The notes: generated by a model from the letters alone, not told the origin. DNA of 64,000 bases from Nocardiopsis ansamitocini (GCF_030268225.1 NZ_BSQG01000002.1:186001-250000); one strand, 5' to 3'. Numbered from the stretch's first letter, positions 24,557-33,780 are shown. Translations and numbers: made by a program.

Positions 24557-24793
24557 TCAGAAAATGCGGGAGGGGGTGTAGGGAGGTTTCTCCAACAGGG
24601 CTTCCAAGGTTTTCGCGGTGTCGCCGTGCAGTGTCCGGTCGAAGCGTTCGCCCGCGCTGATGTTGGTCGCGACCCACCCGCGCGGCGTCCCTTTGATATG
24701 GGTGCGCCAGATCTTCCAGCCCCGCGGGTTGTAGGTCTCGTTGAGGCGCGCGAGTTCGTCCTCGCCGCCTTCCTGCTTCCTCTTCGTGGTCAT
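24557..24793 (-). CDS. Small hypothetical protein paired with the XRE regulator
   Basis: 78 aa, soluble and charged, with an aromatic core (RGWKIWRTHIKGTPRGWVATNIS) and a C-terminal LHGDTAKTLEALL helix. It lies 56 bp downstream of the XRE regulator gene on the same strand. Short Trp-rich proteins of this type often accompany such regulators in actinomycetes, perhaps as partners or targets. No function is assigned. Confidence 0.6.
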   Translation of the reverse strand: MTTKRKQEGGEDELARLNETYNPRGWKIWRTHIKGTPRGWVATNISAGERFDRTLHGDTAKTLEALLEKPPYTPSRIF

Positions 24794-24849
24794 ATGGTGA
24801 CTCTAAGTGGCGTTGATTGAGGGAATGGATACAGTCTGTATCTTTTTCG

Positions 24850-26076
24850 CTACGTAGAGATCGCGCCGACTTTCACTGCGAGGTCCGCGGCCCGTTGGCG
24901 CAGTTCGCCCCGGTGCGCCTCCATCTCCTCCAGGAGAATGCTGCGGGCATAGCCGTTGTAGCGGATCGTCTCCGGCGCGGCGAAGTGCGCGTTCTCCAGG
25001 GTGGCCAGCGCCGACACCGTGTCGCCGGCGAGATGGTGCGCCCGGGCGGTCTCGATCTGGTGGCGGGCGCGGCGTGGCCGGGAAGGAATGTACGCGGTCG
25101 CCGCGTGCGCCTGCCGCACCGATTCGCCGGCGGCCCGCAGCTCCACGGCAATGGTGACGGCATGGGCCCCCATGATCGCGCGGGAGAACGAGGTCACCGG
25201 GTGGTAGTACGCGGAAGGAAGGCGCTGGGCCACCGCGTTCGCAGCGTCCCAGTACCCCCAGGCAGTCCCTGACTCGCCTCGCCTCGCCGCCGTGTACCCG
25301 GCTTCGAACAGCAGCGCGCCGTTGACCGCCCGCTCCGCGTCGGTACCGTCGGCGAGACAGGGCGAGAGCGCGTGCACCGTCTGCTCCGTCACGAGGTCCG
25401 CCGCGTCCCAGTCGCCCGCGTCCCGGTGCGCCTGGGCCATCAGCCACGCCGAGATGCCGATGACATGCAGGTCGCCGGAGTCCTGCGCCGCCACAAGGCC
25501 GCGCTCGGCCACGCGCCACAACAGATCGGCGGGGGGCTGGTAGGCGATGAAGAACTGCGAGAGCGCGTAGACCTCGGCGAGTACGGCCTGCGCGGCACGC
25601 CGGACCCGTCCCGACTCGGCTTGCCTGGCCGCCAACTGGGCATCGGCGATCAGATCGGGGAGCAGCCCGCCGAGCACCCTGCGGTGGTTGGGGGCACAGT
25701 GCCGCGCGACCCACGCCGAGTCCAGACGTGCGCGCAGGTGCCGCACCGACGGCGCGGGGCGTTCCGTGGGGATCACGACCGAGTCCACGGCCCGTCGTAC
25801 CGTCGGCAGCAGTTCGTGGCCCGGGCCGGTGAACAGCCGGGTGGGCACGGACTCCTGGCCGGTCAACTCGGACAGGTCACGCATACGCAGGTTCTCGGCC
25901 AGGCACAACAGGATCGACAGCTTCGGGGTTCCCAGCCGGCCCGATTCCACGGCCTTCACCCATGAGGGTGATTTACCGACCAGCCCGGCCAGAACCTCCC
26001 GGGTCATACCGCGTCGAGTCCGTTGAATCTTCAGTCGCCGGCCAAACGTCAACGGCTCCGGATGTTCGTGGGACAT
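24850..26076 (-). CDS. XRE-family regulator with C-terminal TPR-like region
   Basis: 408 aa. HTH_3 domain near the N-terminus (LTFGRRLKIQRTRRGMTREV, GKSPSWVKAVESGRL), followed by a long all-helical region made of TPR-like repeats (AAQAVLAEVYALSQFF, GDLHVIGISAWLMAQAHRDAGD, ARAHHLAGDTVSALATLENA). This is a large actinobacterial type in which the helical part senses a peptide or protein partner. GAAGG lies 8 nt before the ATG. It is followed by the 78-aa protein. It is separated by 125 bp from the sulfatase-like gene of the polyketide locus and could regulate it, but there is no direct sign of that. Confidence 0.85.
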   Translation of the reverse strand: MSHEHPEPLTFGRRLKIQRTRRGMTREVLAGLVGKSPSWVKAVESGRLGTPKLSILLCLAENLRMRDLSELTGQESVPTRLFTGPGHELLPTVRRAVDSVVIPTERPAPSVRHLRARLDSAWVARHCAPNHRRVLGGLLPDLIADAQLAARQAESGRVRRAAQAVLAEVYALSQFFIAYQPPADLLWRVAERGLVAAQDSGDLHVIGISAWLMAQAHRDAGDWDAADLVTEQTVHALSPCLADGTDAERAVNGALLFEAGYTAARRGESGTAWGYWDAANAVAQRLPSAYYHPVTSFSRAIMGAHAVTIAVELRAAGESVRQAHAATAYIPSRPRRARHQIETARAHHLAGDTVSALATLENAHFAAPETIRYNGYARSILLEEMEAHRGELRQRAADLAVKVGAIST

Positions 26077-26201
26077 CAGGTTCTGCCTTCCTCGGATATG
26101 GCTGTCCCAAGAATAGGCAAAGGGTGTTATCGCACGTCAGGGAATTATCTCCTCGGCCCTTGGTGGACTGTCCGAATCCTTGGGCGAGGGCTGGGGCCCT
26201 C

Positions 26202-27920
26202 CTACGGGAGGGCGGTGCCGGGCAGCCGGCCGACCGGACGCTGGTAGGCCAGAGCAGGGCGGGGCCCGATGGCCCCCCAGAACCGTCGTACATGGGCGAC
26301 CTCGCCGTCGATCTGGACAGCCCCCCACACCACGAGCGTTTCGAGGTCCTCCTCCCCGTAGACGAGTTCCCCCAGATGCTGTTTGGCCAAGGTGATACGG
26401 GCGTCGATCGTGTCGGGGAGGTCGGGCAGGACCCGCAACACCAGGTTGTGCAGTCGCAGTGCATAGTGCTCACCGGTGTCGGACAGGTCCACCCCGATGG
26501 TGACGTCCAGTTCTGCGGCGACCTCGGGAAGGATACGGAACCGCAGGGTCTCCAGGATGGCGTGCGCAGTCATCCACTCCGGGCGCTCGATCAGATCGCG
26601 CACCGCTTCCAGGTCGATGTCCCCGGACACCTCCATCGCGGCGGAGTAGTAGTAGTTGCGCAGAAGCGGGTTCGGGGCGGCATGGCCCAGGGTGCGAAGA
26701 GCGCTCTCCAGGGCACGGCGTGCACCCGGACTACGGGGTGAGGCGTCCAACGCCAATTGGGCCAGTTCCGCCGACCACTGCGCCTCACCGTTCTGAAGTG
26801 CTGCGCGCGCCTCCTCCACCAGACGGTCGCCCCCGATGAGCTGGGCCAGGCGACCGGCGCGCACGGTGCGCGGCAGGGGCGTCAGTTCCGCCGCCCGCCC
26901 GGAGAACCACCCGAGATAGGTCGTGTAGTGGTGTGTCGTGGCCCGTACGAAGTTCCCGTAGAGAGGCCGTCCGAACGCACTGAAATCCATGTGGTCGGGG
27001 ATGTCCACCAATTCCAGGAGAGCGTCGGGGTCGGCGCCGGCCTGCATGTGGCGTATCGACTGGTCGTGGACGTACTGGATGCCGTCACGGTAGAGCTCCA
27101 GGGCGGCGCGCACGCGATCGGCGCCGTGCAGGGGCGGGGTGAAACGGGTACCGACCAGGTGGGCGACGTCGAGGTCGCCCACCGACGAGATCATGGCCTG
27201 CCATTCGTTGCTGATCCGTGAGTGCGGGCCCTCGACACCGATGAGGTTCGACGGGCTCGAGTAGACCTCGTTGGGAACGAGGGCCAGTCGGTGGTCGGGA
27301 AGATAGACGCCGACGGAGTCCCCCCGGTCACTGGTGGCGACGAATCGCATGCGCAGCCCGGCATAGCGTTTTTCCTGGGCCGTGTGCACGGTCGTGGTCG
27401 GTTCCACCGGTGCACCGGGATAGGCGCCTCCCAGCGCCCGACGCAAGGGGGAGCGTCCTTCCAGGGCCTCCCGCAGCAGGGGGCCGTATTGCAGGGCCCG
27501 GCGTACCGCGATCACCGAGGCAAGGGCCTGGCTGCGGGCACTGTCGGTATCGTGCCAGCGAGGAGCGGCCAGGACCGGTACGCCGGTGGCACGAAGCTGT
27601 GACAGCACCGCGCTGGTTCCGGAGCAGTGGTCGACACGGTTCTCGCCGTAGACGATGGCCCGTACCGGCTTGGCTATCTGGTCGGTGATGCATCGGGCGA
27701 TTGCCTGGCCCTGCTGGTAACCGTCGCCGGTGCCGTAGAGGACGACGCCGTTGCGGCCCTCCAAAACCACGCAGCGCAACATCCGGCCTTCCACGGTGTG
27801 CAGTAGCCACGCCGGAGTGTCCTCCACCCGGATGGCGTGCAGGGGCTCAAGATCTCGGTGGGCCTCGCGGCCGACCGGCTGGGCCCCGGAACCGTAGGGG
27901 TAGGAGAGGGGATAGGACAC
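26202..27920 (-). CDS. SdsA-like alkylsulfatase homologue with degenerate metal site
   Basis: 572 aa from a GTG with AGGAG 9 nt upstream. The C-terminal half is a good match to the alkylsulfatase dimerisation region (LYRDGIQYVHDQSIRHMQAG, TTYLGWFSGRAAELTPLP, GGDRLVEEARAAL, WSAELAQLALDA, LRNYYYSAAMEVSG), followed by an SCP2-like tail. The N-terminal metallo-beta-lactamase fold is eroded: the HxHxDH motif reads ENRVDH (residues 93-98), and the later SHHWP-type motif reads GTRFTPP. Classical zinc-dependent sulfate ester hydrolysis is therefore unlikely. It may bind a lipid-like substrate or have a new activity. It sits 382 bp downstream of the polyketide synthase on the same strand. Confidence 0.8.
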   Translation of the reverse strand: MSYPLSYPYGSGAQPVGREAHRDLEPLHAIRVEDTPAWLLHTVEGRMLRCVVLEGRNGVVLYGTGDGYQQGQAIARCITDQIAKPVRAIVYGENRVDHCSGTSAVLSQLRATGVPVLAAPRWHDTDSARSQALASVIAVRRALQYGPLLREALEGRSPLRRALGGAYPGAPVEPTTTVHTAQEKRYAGLRMRFVATSDRGDSVGVYLPDHRLALVPNEVYSSPSNLIGVEGPHSRISNEWQAMISSVGDLDVAHLVGTRFTPPLHGADRVRAALELYRDGIQYVHDQSIRHMQAGADPDALLELVDIPDHMDFSAFGRPLYGNFVRATTHHYTTYLGWFSGRAAELTPLPRTVRAGRLAQLIGGDRLVEEARAALQNGEAQWSAELAQLALDASPRSPGARRALESALRTLGHAAPNPLLRNYYYSAAMEVSGDIDLEAVRDLIERPEWMTAHAILETLRFRILPEVAAELDVTIGVDLSDTGEHYALRLHNLVLRVLPDLPDTIDARITLAKQHLGELVYGEEDLETLVVWGAVQIDGEVAHVRRFWGAIGPRPALAYQRPVGRLPGTALP

Positions 27921-28240
27921 GCGTACTTTCTCCTCAGCATCGCCGGGTGCGGTCGGTGCGGGCCACTGGAAAACCCGTGACCATCCATCGTTGCCACCGA
28001 TTGCCCAACGCCACCACAAACGGTCGTAACGCCACAGCAAAGACCGCTGAACAAAGGCCGAGAATTTTCGGCACTGCGTGAACCAGGGATGTGCATATCC
28101 CTTATCTTCGGGCGAAGGTCGGGCCTCGGAACGACGAACCCGGGGACGGCCCCATCGATGCGTCCGGTCCGCAATCCCACGTCCGACGGTCGGCTGCGAT
28201 CGTGATGCTGGTGGCGCAGCAGGCCCGTCCTGCACAATGA

Positions 28241-28280
28241 CGACGGTCCCGCGCCCTGTGAGGGGGGAGCGGGACCGTCG
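28241..28280 (-). terminator. Terminator after the polyketide synthase gene
   Basis: A 12-bp perfect stem (CGACGGTCCCGC / GCGGGACCGTCG) with a 16-nt loop lies 22 bp past the PKS stop. It implies that the sulfatase-like gene has its own promoter inside the 27921-28302 gap. Nothing else is recognised there. Confidence 0.7.
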
Positions 28281-28302
28281 GTGCAGTAATCGTCGGTAAT
28301 CC

Positions 28303-31206
28303 TCAGCCGGAGACCGCCACGGTACTGCTGTATTCGCTGACCAGCTTGGCAACCGAGGCCAGACTGGTGCCCGGGTCCAGCAGAGCCCCTACGCCGAAGC
28401 CGGCCAGCCCCGGGTGCGCTGCGCGGATCGCGTCGCGCAGACCGATGACCGCCACTGAGGTCAGGCCCAGCTCGATCAGGGACCGCTCGGGATCGATCTG
28501 GTCGGGCTCGGCACCGAGGACCTGGGCCACCAGCCGAGTCAGCGCGGTGATCACCGCTTCCTGGTCAGGGTTGTCCTCGGCCAGGACGTCATCCAGTCCA
28601 GGTATCGAAACACTGTCGTGATGCCGTCCGCGGTCCCAGGTCACCGGCAGTCGAACCGGCGCTGCGAACGGTTGCGGCCACTGAACAGGTGTGTGCCCGG
28701 TGGTGTAGAGCATTCCGAACTGGGTCATCAGTGCGGCGTGGTCGTCACGTTCGGTATCGCCCGCGGCCACGATGGTCGCCGTGCTCGTCCCGGTCGCAAG
28801 GGTCGCCGAGGCTCCCCGCGCCAAAGTGGAGCGGCCGCCCAGCTCGACCACCACGGCCCCCTCTCCTTCCACGGCCGCGGCCAGGGCGTCGGTGAAGCGC
28901 ACCGGTGCGCGTAGTTGTCGCGCCCAGTAGTCGGCTCCCAGTCGATCGCCCGCCACGGCTTCGGCCGTGACACTGGAGTAGAACGTGGGTTCCCCCTCGC
29001 GCGGAACCACGTCGGCCAGCGCGTCGGCCAACTGCGGCACCAGATCGTCCACAGCGGGTGAATGGGCGGGGACGTCCTCGGCCACCCGCCGGACATAGAC
29101 CCCGTCCCGCTCCAACTCCTCGGCGAGTTTTCGCAGGGGGTCGACCGGGCCGCTGATGACGGTCGTGTCGGGCGCGTTGTAGGCGGCCACCACAAGTGAG
29201 CGGCCGGCGATGGCGGCCTCGGCCTGCGCCGGGGGCAGTTCGGTCACCAACAGGCCGCCCTGCCCCGATGTCCGGGCCAGCAATGCGGAACGTACGGCCA
29301 CCACCCGTGCGGCGTCGTCGAGGCCGAGTGCTCCGGCCGCATGTGCCGCCGCGACCTCGCCGAGGGAGTGGCCCAGCACGGCGTCGGGCGTGTATCCCCA
29401 GGAACGCCATAGTGCTGCCTGTGCCGTCTGGGTGAGCCAGATGGCGTGTTGGGCGGTCTCGAAACCGTCGATCTTCGTCCCCGGGCTCCAGACCGCCCGC
29501 CCGAGGTGCGCGCGAAGCGCCTGGGACGCGTCGTCGAAGGCCGCCCTGAACACGGGTTCGGTCGCGTAGGCGGAAACGGCCATGCGGGCGTGTTGCGAAC
29601 CGTGCCCACAGAACAGCCACACCAACGGCCCCTTGTGCGTGGGGACCCGGGCCGGTCCCACCAGCGCGGGGTGGGACCGGCCCGTCGCCAGCGCGGCCAG
29701 CGCGGCCGAGGCGTCGGCGGTGCCGTCGGCGACTACTGCGGCGCGCACCGCTTGGTGGTCGCGCCGGTGCTGGGCGGTCGCCGCGGTCCCGGCCAGATCC
29801 GTCGCGGCCACGACCGGTGACCATGCCTCGGCCCGCAGACGCAGTCGCTCCGCGGTGGGGGCACTGACGGGGACCAGCCGTGTGCGGCCCGGAACTGCCT
29901 CGTCCCGTGCGGCCGGGACGGGTGCCTGCTCCAGGACCACGTGGACGTTGGAGCCGCCGAACCCGAACGAGGACACCCCGGCCAGGCGTGGCCGACCGGT
30001 ATCGGGCCAGGTCTCGGTCTTGACCGGTACCCGAAGCGGCAAACGGGACAGGGTGGGCCGCAGTTCGGTGTGCGCGGCCGTGGGCGGGATACGGCCGTAG
30101 TGCAGCGCCAACGCAGTGCACACCGCCCCCACCAGACCGGACGCGCCTTCGCTGTGGCCGAGTACGGACTTGACCGAGCCGATGGGCAGCGGCGTGTCGC
30201 GGTCCGCCCCAAGGACCCTGGCCAAGGCCCTTCCCTCGCTGGAGTCACCGGCCTTGGTCCCGGTTCCGTGGCACTGGACGTAGTCCACGTGCTCGGGGGC
30301 GACACCGGCCGCGGCGTAGGCGTCGCGCAGCAGGTCCACGTGCGCCGGCGGGTTGGGGGCGTAGAGTCCGGCGGGGGAGTGGCCGTCGGAGTTGGTCGCC
30401 GAACCGCGCAACACCGCATAGATCCGGTCGTGTGCGTCCTGAGCGTCGCCGGTGCGGCGCAGCACCGTCACCACCACCGCCTCGGAGCGCACGTATCCCT
30501 GCCCCTCGGGGTCGAAGGGGCGACACACTCCGTCCGGGGCCAGGACGCCCGCACTGGCGAACGCCGCGGTGATCCCGGGGGCGGTCATCGTGTTCGTGCC
30601 GATGACGATGGCGGTGTCGACCTCACCGGACTCCAGTGACTGGCGCGCCAGGTGCAAGGCGGTTGCACTCGCCGAGCAGGCGGTGTCCACGGTCATCGAC
30701 GGCCCGCGCAGGCCCAACAGGTAGGACACCCGGTTGGACAGGATCGAGGGTGACGTCCCCGAAACCGAGCCCATCTCGATATGTCGACCGGGGAGGAAGA
30801 CCGTACCGGTGTGGTCCACCGACGCCGACCCGGCCCACACGCCGGTGCGTGTCCCGGCCAGGGAACCCGCAGCGATCCCGGCGTCGGCCAGCGCCTCGGT
30901 GACGACTTCGAGGATCATCCGCTGCTGGGGGTCCATCTGCGCGGCCTCGAGTTCCGCGATCGCGAAGTACGCGGCGTCGAAGTCGTCGAGGTCGTCGATG
31001 ACCCCCGCGGTCCAGGGGCGGTCGGGACGTTGGCCGGGGTGTAGGCGTTGCACCATCTCCGACCATCGCCGTTCGGGGATGGGACGGGTCACGGCCTCAC
31101 CGGCGAGCAGGGCGTCCCACAAGGCGACGGGGTCGTTGATCGAACCGGGCAGGCGGCACCCGATACCGGTGATCGCGGCCAGGCGCCCGGTGTCACGGAC
31201 GCTCAT
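28303..31206 (-). CDS. Single-module type I polyketide synthase, KS-AT-ACP
   Basis: 967 aa. Ketosynthase about 1-430 with Cys177 (DTACSAS), His313 (CHGTGT) and His351 (GHSEGASG), all intact. Acyltransferase about 525-820 with Ser614 (GHSLGE). The specificity position, normally HAFH (malonyl) or YASH (methylmalonyl), reads VPAH (712-715). ACP at the C-terminus with the phosphopantetheine Ser near 917 (LGLTSVAVIG). No KR, DH, ER or TE. It would extend a starter once, or iteratively, without reduction. Its ATG overlaps the methyltransferase stop (ATGA), so the two are co-translated. No long N-terminal docking coil is seen. Confidence 0.92.
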   Translation of the reverse strand: MSVRDTGRLAAITGIGCRLPGSINDPVALWDALLAGEAVTRPIPERRWSEMVQRLHPGQRPDRPWTAGVIDDLDDFDAAYFAIAELEAAQMDPQQRMILEVVTEALADAGIAAGSLAGTRTGVWAGSASVDHTGTVFLPGRHIEMGSVSGTSPSILSNRVSYLLGLRGPSMTVDTACSASATALHLARQSLESGEVDTAIVIGTNTMTAPGITAAFASAGVLAPDGVCRPFDPEGQGYVRSEAVVVTVLRRTGDAQDAHDRIYAVLRGSATNSDGHSPAGLYAPNPPAHVDLLRDAYAAAGVAPEHVDYVQCHGTGTKAGDSSEGRALARVLGADRDTPLPIGSVKSVLGHSEGASGLVGAVCTALALHYGRIPPTAAHTELRPTLSRLPLRVPVKTETWPDTGRPRLAGVSSFGFGGSNVHVVLEQAPVPAARDEAVPGRTRLVPVSAPTAERLRLRAEAWSPVVAATDLAGTAATAQHRRDHQAVRAAVVADGTADASAALAALATGRSHPALVGPARVPTHKGPLVWLFCGHGSQHARMAVSAYATEPVFRAAFDDASQALRAHLGRAVWSPGTKIDGFETAQHAIWLTQTAQAALWRSWGYTPDAVLGHSLGEVAAAHAAGALGLDDAARVVAVRSALLARTSGQGGLLVTELPPAQAEAAIAGRSLVVAAYNAPDTTVISGPVDPLRKLAEELERDGVYVRRVAEDVPAHSPAVDDLVPQLADALADVVPREGEPTFYSSVTAEAVAGDRLGADYWARQLRAPVRFTDALAAAVEGEGAVVVELGGRSTLARGASATLATGTSTATIVAAGDTERDDHAALMTQFGMLYTTGHTPVQWPQPFAAPVRLPVTWDRGRHHDSVSIPGLDDVLAEDNPDQEAVITALTRLVAQVLGAEPDQIDPERSLIELGLTSVAVIGLRDAIRAAHPGLAGFGVGALLDPGTSLASVAKLVSEYSSTVAVSG

Positions 31207-31910
31207 TTGGTCGCCACCCATACCCCGGTGCAGCCCTGGACTTCGAACTCCACCCGGCTGAAGTGGCGCTCCAGCACCTTCTTGAGGTCGCTGGAGGAGT
31301 CGTTCGCGTTGGAGAAGGTGTTGGACTGGCCGTTGTAGAGCGCCATGAGCTTGCGGGCCAGGGCGTTGGGACGCACGTCGGGCCCCTGGGCCAGGATCGT
31401 CGCCCCGAAGAAGACACCACCGGGTTTGAGGACCCGCGCGGCCTGGGCCACCAGTTCCTCCTTGTCCCCGATGATGTCGCCGCGCAGCGTGTGGATCATC
31501 ATGTGGCAGTCCACCGAGTCCAGCGTGCCGTCGTCGACCGGCCAGGCTGCCAGGGCGTCCTGCTCGATCGTGGACGTGTCGAAGCGCCGGCCGACGCGCT
31601 GCGTGGTGAAGTCCAGGCAGGTGCGGTTGAGGTCGAGCAGGCGCAGGGTGCGCAACGGGGTGGAGGCGGGCAGCTTCGCCAGGAAGTAGCCGTTGCCGGG
31701 GCCGACGGTCAGGTGGTTCTGGCCGATGTGGGTGCGGTGGTTGTCGTGCAGCGCTTTATTGGACACTCCCCAGGCCGCGCGGTGGCTGAACCAGATGACA
31801 TAGGGGGTGTAGAACTTGCCCAGTACTCCAGGGCTGTACAAGCCCTCGTTCTTCTCGTTGCCGGTGAAGTTCTTGCCGTCGGGACCGGTCGGGGGGGTGG
31901 TTTCGGGCAT
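31203..31910 (-). CDS. Class I SAM-dependent methyltransferase of the polyketide locus
   Basis: 235 aa. SAM-binding motif HLTVGPGNGYFLAK; acidic ribose-binding position LLDLNRTCLDF; DCHMMIHTLRGD; RVLKPGGVFFGATIL. The N-terminal EGLYSPGVLGKFYTPYVIWFS pattern belongs to a small-molecule methyltransferase family often found beside polyketide or NRPS genes. The likely substrate is the enolic or phenolic oxygen, or an active carbon, of the PKS product. GAGG lies 8 nt before the ATG. It is coupled to the PKS gene by an ATGA overlap. Confidence 0.85.
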   Translation of the reverse strand: MPETTPPTGPDGKNFTGNEKNEGLYSPGVLGKFYTPYVIWFSHRAAWGVSNKALHDNHRTHIGQNHLTVGPGNGYFLAKLPASTPLRTLRLLDLNRTCLDFTTQRVGRRFDTSTIEQDALAAWPVDDGTLDSVDCHMMIHTLRGDIIGDKEELVAQAARVLKPGGVFFGATILAQGPDVRPNALARKLMALYNGQSNTFSNANDSSSDLKKVLERHFSRVEFEVQGCTGVWVATK

Positions 31911-32205
31911 GATTCAACCTCAATTACCGGAATGTAAATTTGTGCAATGGGGGGTTTGACGGCGCAAGCGAGACCAGTGATGACCATGTGGGACCGTGCT
32001 CTTCGCCCGTCGCTGTGCTACGCGTCGATCCGTGGCGCCGGCCGTACGCGCGGCCCGCGCCCTCTTTCGCCCCACGTGGCGGCCGAGTAGAAAAGAGTGA
32101 CTTTGAACAGGGGGAACGCTGACATTAGGGCTCTCTGGCGGCAGGTGATGGGGGCAGGATCAAAGCGTCGTAAGAGGACCATTCAAGCAACTCGCATGAC
32201 ATGAA

Positions 32206-32260
32206 AGACGGCGGGTGCATGATCCGTGTCGCAAGAACACGACCACTCACCCGCCGGTCT
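32206..32260. promoter_or_regulatory. Hairpin beside an A/T-rich patch between monooxygenase and methyltransferase genes
   Basis: Arms GGCGGGTG (32210-32217) and CACCCGCC (32248-32255), extended by AGAC/GTCT, enclose a second small stem (CGTGT/ACACG). On the plus side it is followed by TTTTTTATTTTATT. The 31911-32351 gap (441 bp) has no supportable gene. On the minus strand this could terminate the monooxygenase transcript or hold the promoter of the methyltransferase-PKS pair. Which of these is right is not clear. Confidence 0.45.
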
Positions 32261-32351
32261 GAAAGTCACTTTTTTATTTTATTGGCTACAAAGACCTAAA
32301 TAAAGGAGCGCATCACCACAAAACTCTTTGCAGCGCAGTCGATCCGCTTAG

Positions 32352-33635
32352 TCAGTGCGTCGCCACCTCTGCCAGGTAGGCCCGTGCCGCGGTCTCGTCG
32401 AACATCCACTTCTCGTAGTCGTCGGGGCGGTCGAAGCCACCGATCCAGCGGTTGGCCACCTCCGGGTACTGCAGCACCGCCATCACCAGTTCCCCGAAGT
32501 GGGTGGGCATCTGCCCCAGCCAGAAGTTCTGCACCATGTCGCTGAACACGGCGGCGTGGCGCCCGCGTTCCTGGTAGAACCGCTCGAACGTCGCGGTCAT
32601 CCACTCCGCGTCGAACGCGCCGCCCTTGTGGATGCGTTCCATGATCGCGTCGGAGTAGATCTGGGCGCAGAACGTCGAGTTCGCCCAGCCCTGGCCGGCC
32701 ACCGGGTCCGAGGTGATCACGACGTCGGCCATGCCGAGCGCCGGAGTGTCGTTGATGTGCGCCACGGGCTTGCGCACCCCGGGGGAGAAGCGGGTGCGAA
32801 CCATCGAGTTGGCGCCGCCCACCAGGTCGCCCACCCCCAGGCCGCGGATACGGTCGTAGACGTCGGGAATGTTCTCGCGCAGCAGCGTCTGCATCTGGCC
32901 CAGCAGCGCCTCGGTGTCACGCGGGGGCGCGTCGCTGGTGTCCAGGGCCGCCCCGGGGTTGGCCAGCATCGTCACACTGGTGGCTTCGCCCTCGGAGGTG
33001 TAGATCGGGGTGAAGAACACCTCGCCACCGAGGGTCGAGTACACGTCCAGCTGGTGGTCGCCGTCCCAGACCACGCCGTCCAGGATCGCCTGCGCGACGA
33101 TCCTGTCGTGGCCCCCGCTGGTGCGCGAGGCGTCGAAGTCGAAGAGGGCCCCCAGTTCGCCGGCGCCCACCGCCACGATCACCAGGTCGTACATCCGGAC
33201 GTGGTACTCCAGGTCCGATGTCGTGACCCCGTGGATGTAGACCTTGCCGCCCTGGTCCTCGAAGAACTCCAGCCAGTCGGCCATCTTTACCCGGCGGTCG
33301 ACGCTCACCGCGTGGCCGCCGATGCGCTTGGCCACGGGGTCGGCGTCGAAGCGTCCGGAGAACTGCACACGCTCGCCCTCGGGCGGGCGCAGGCTCATCT
33401 CCACCTGCTCGAAACGTGGGGCGGCCGCCCGCCACAGGTCCAGGCCCGCCTGATCCTCCAGGGCCCGGGTCGAGGGCCAGGCGACCTGGGTGATACTGGC
33501 CCGCCCATTACGGATCTCGGGCGAGGTCTGACTGGTGATCAGCCCGACCTCGATTCCCTGCTTGAGGAGTTGGTGACCCAGGTACAGGCCGGATTGTCCG
33601 GCGCCGATGATGAGCACCCGAGGTGAGGGGGACAT
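32352..33635 (-). CDS. StyA-like FAD-dependent monooxygenase (styrene/indole monooxygenase family)
   Basis: 427 aa. N-terminal FAD-binding GAGQSGLYLGHQLLKQG; VIVAVGAGELG mid-protein; RKPVAHINDTPALGMADVV and DPVAGQGWANST near the FAD ribityl motif. This is the oxygenase component of two-component styrene/indole monooxygenases, which use FADH2 from a separate reductase to epoxidise C=C bonds. No reductase gene is in the window. GGAG precedes the ATG by 6 nt. As first gene of the minus-strand polyketide locus it probably supplies an epoxidised or hydroxylated intermediate. Confidence 0.88.
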   Translation of the reverse strand: MSPSPRVLIIGAGQSGLYLGHQLLKQGIEVGLITSQTSPEIRNGRASITQVAWPSTRALEDQAGLDLWRAAAPRFEQVEMSLRPPEGERVQFSGRFDADPVAKRIGGHAVSVDRRVKMADWLEFFEDQGGKVYIHGVTTSDLEYHVRMYDLVIVAVGAGELGALFDFDASRTSGGHDRIVAQAILDGVVWDGDHQLDVYSTLGGEVFFTPIYTSEGEATSVTMLANPGAALDTSDAPPRDTEALLGQMQTLLRENIPDVYDRIRGLGVGDLVGGANSMVRTRFSPGVRKPVAHINDTPALGMADVVITSDPVAGQGWANSTFCAQIYSDAIMERIHKGGAFDAEWMTATFERFYQERGRHAAVFSDMVQNFWLGQMPTHFGELVMAVLQYPEVANRWIGGFDRPDDYEKWMFDETAARAYLAEVATH

Positions 33636-33780
33636 GGATCTCCAATAGGTCGGCGGCCCCGGCCTGGAAACACTGCCCGAGCCGTGGGCGTGGAGCGCTC
33701 GGCCCGCGGCTGCGCCACCGGAGTGAGGGGTCCGATACCGTGCCTACGCGCCAGGCGCCCCGCATGGTCGAAATCGTTGA

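Noticed and set aside
26202-28352. 716-aa version of the sulfatase-like protein overlapping the PKS end
   Set aside because: The extra N-terminus is Arg/Pro-rich, crosses a terminator hairpin and overlaps the PKS gene; a GTG with AGGAG at 27920 starts where family similarity begins.
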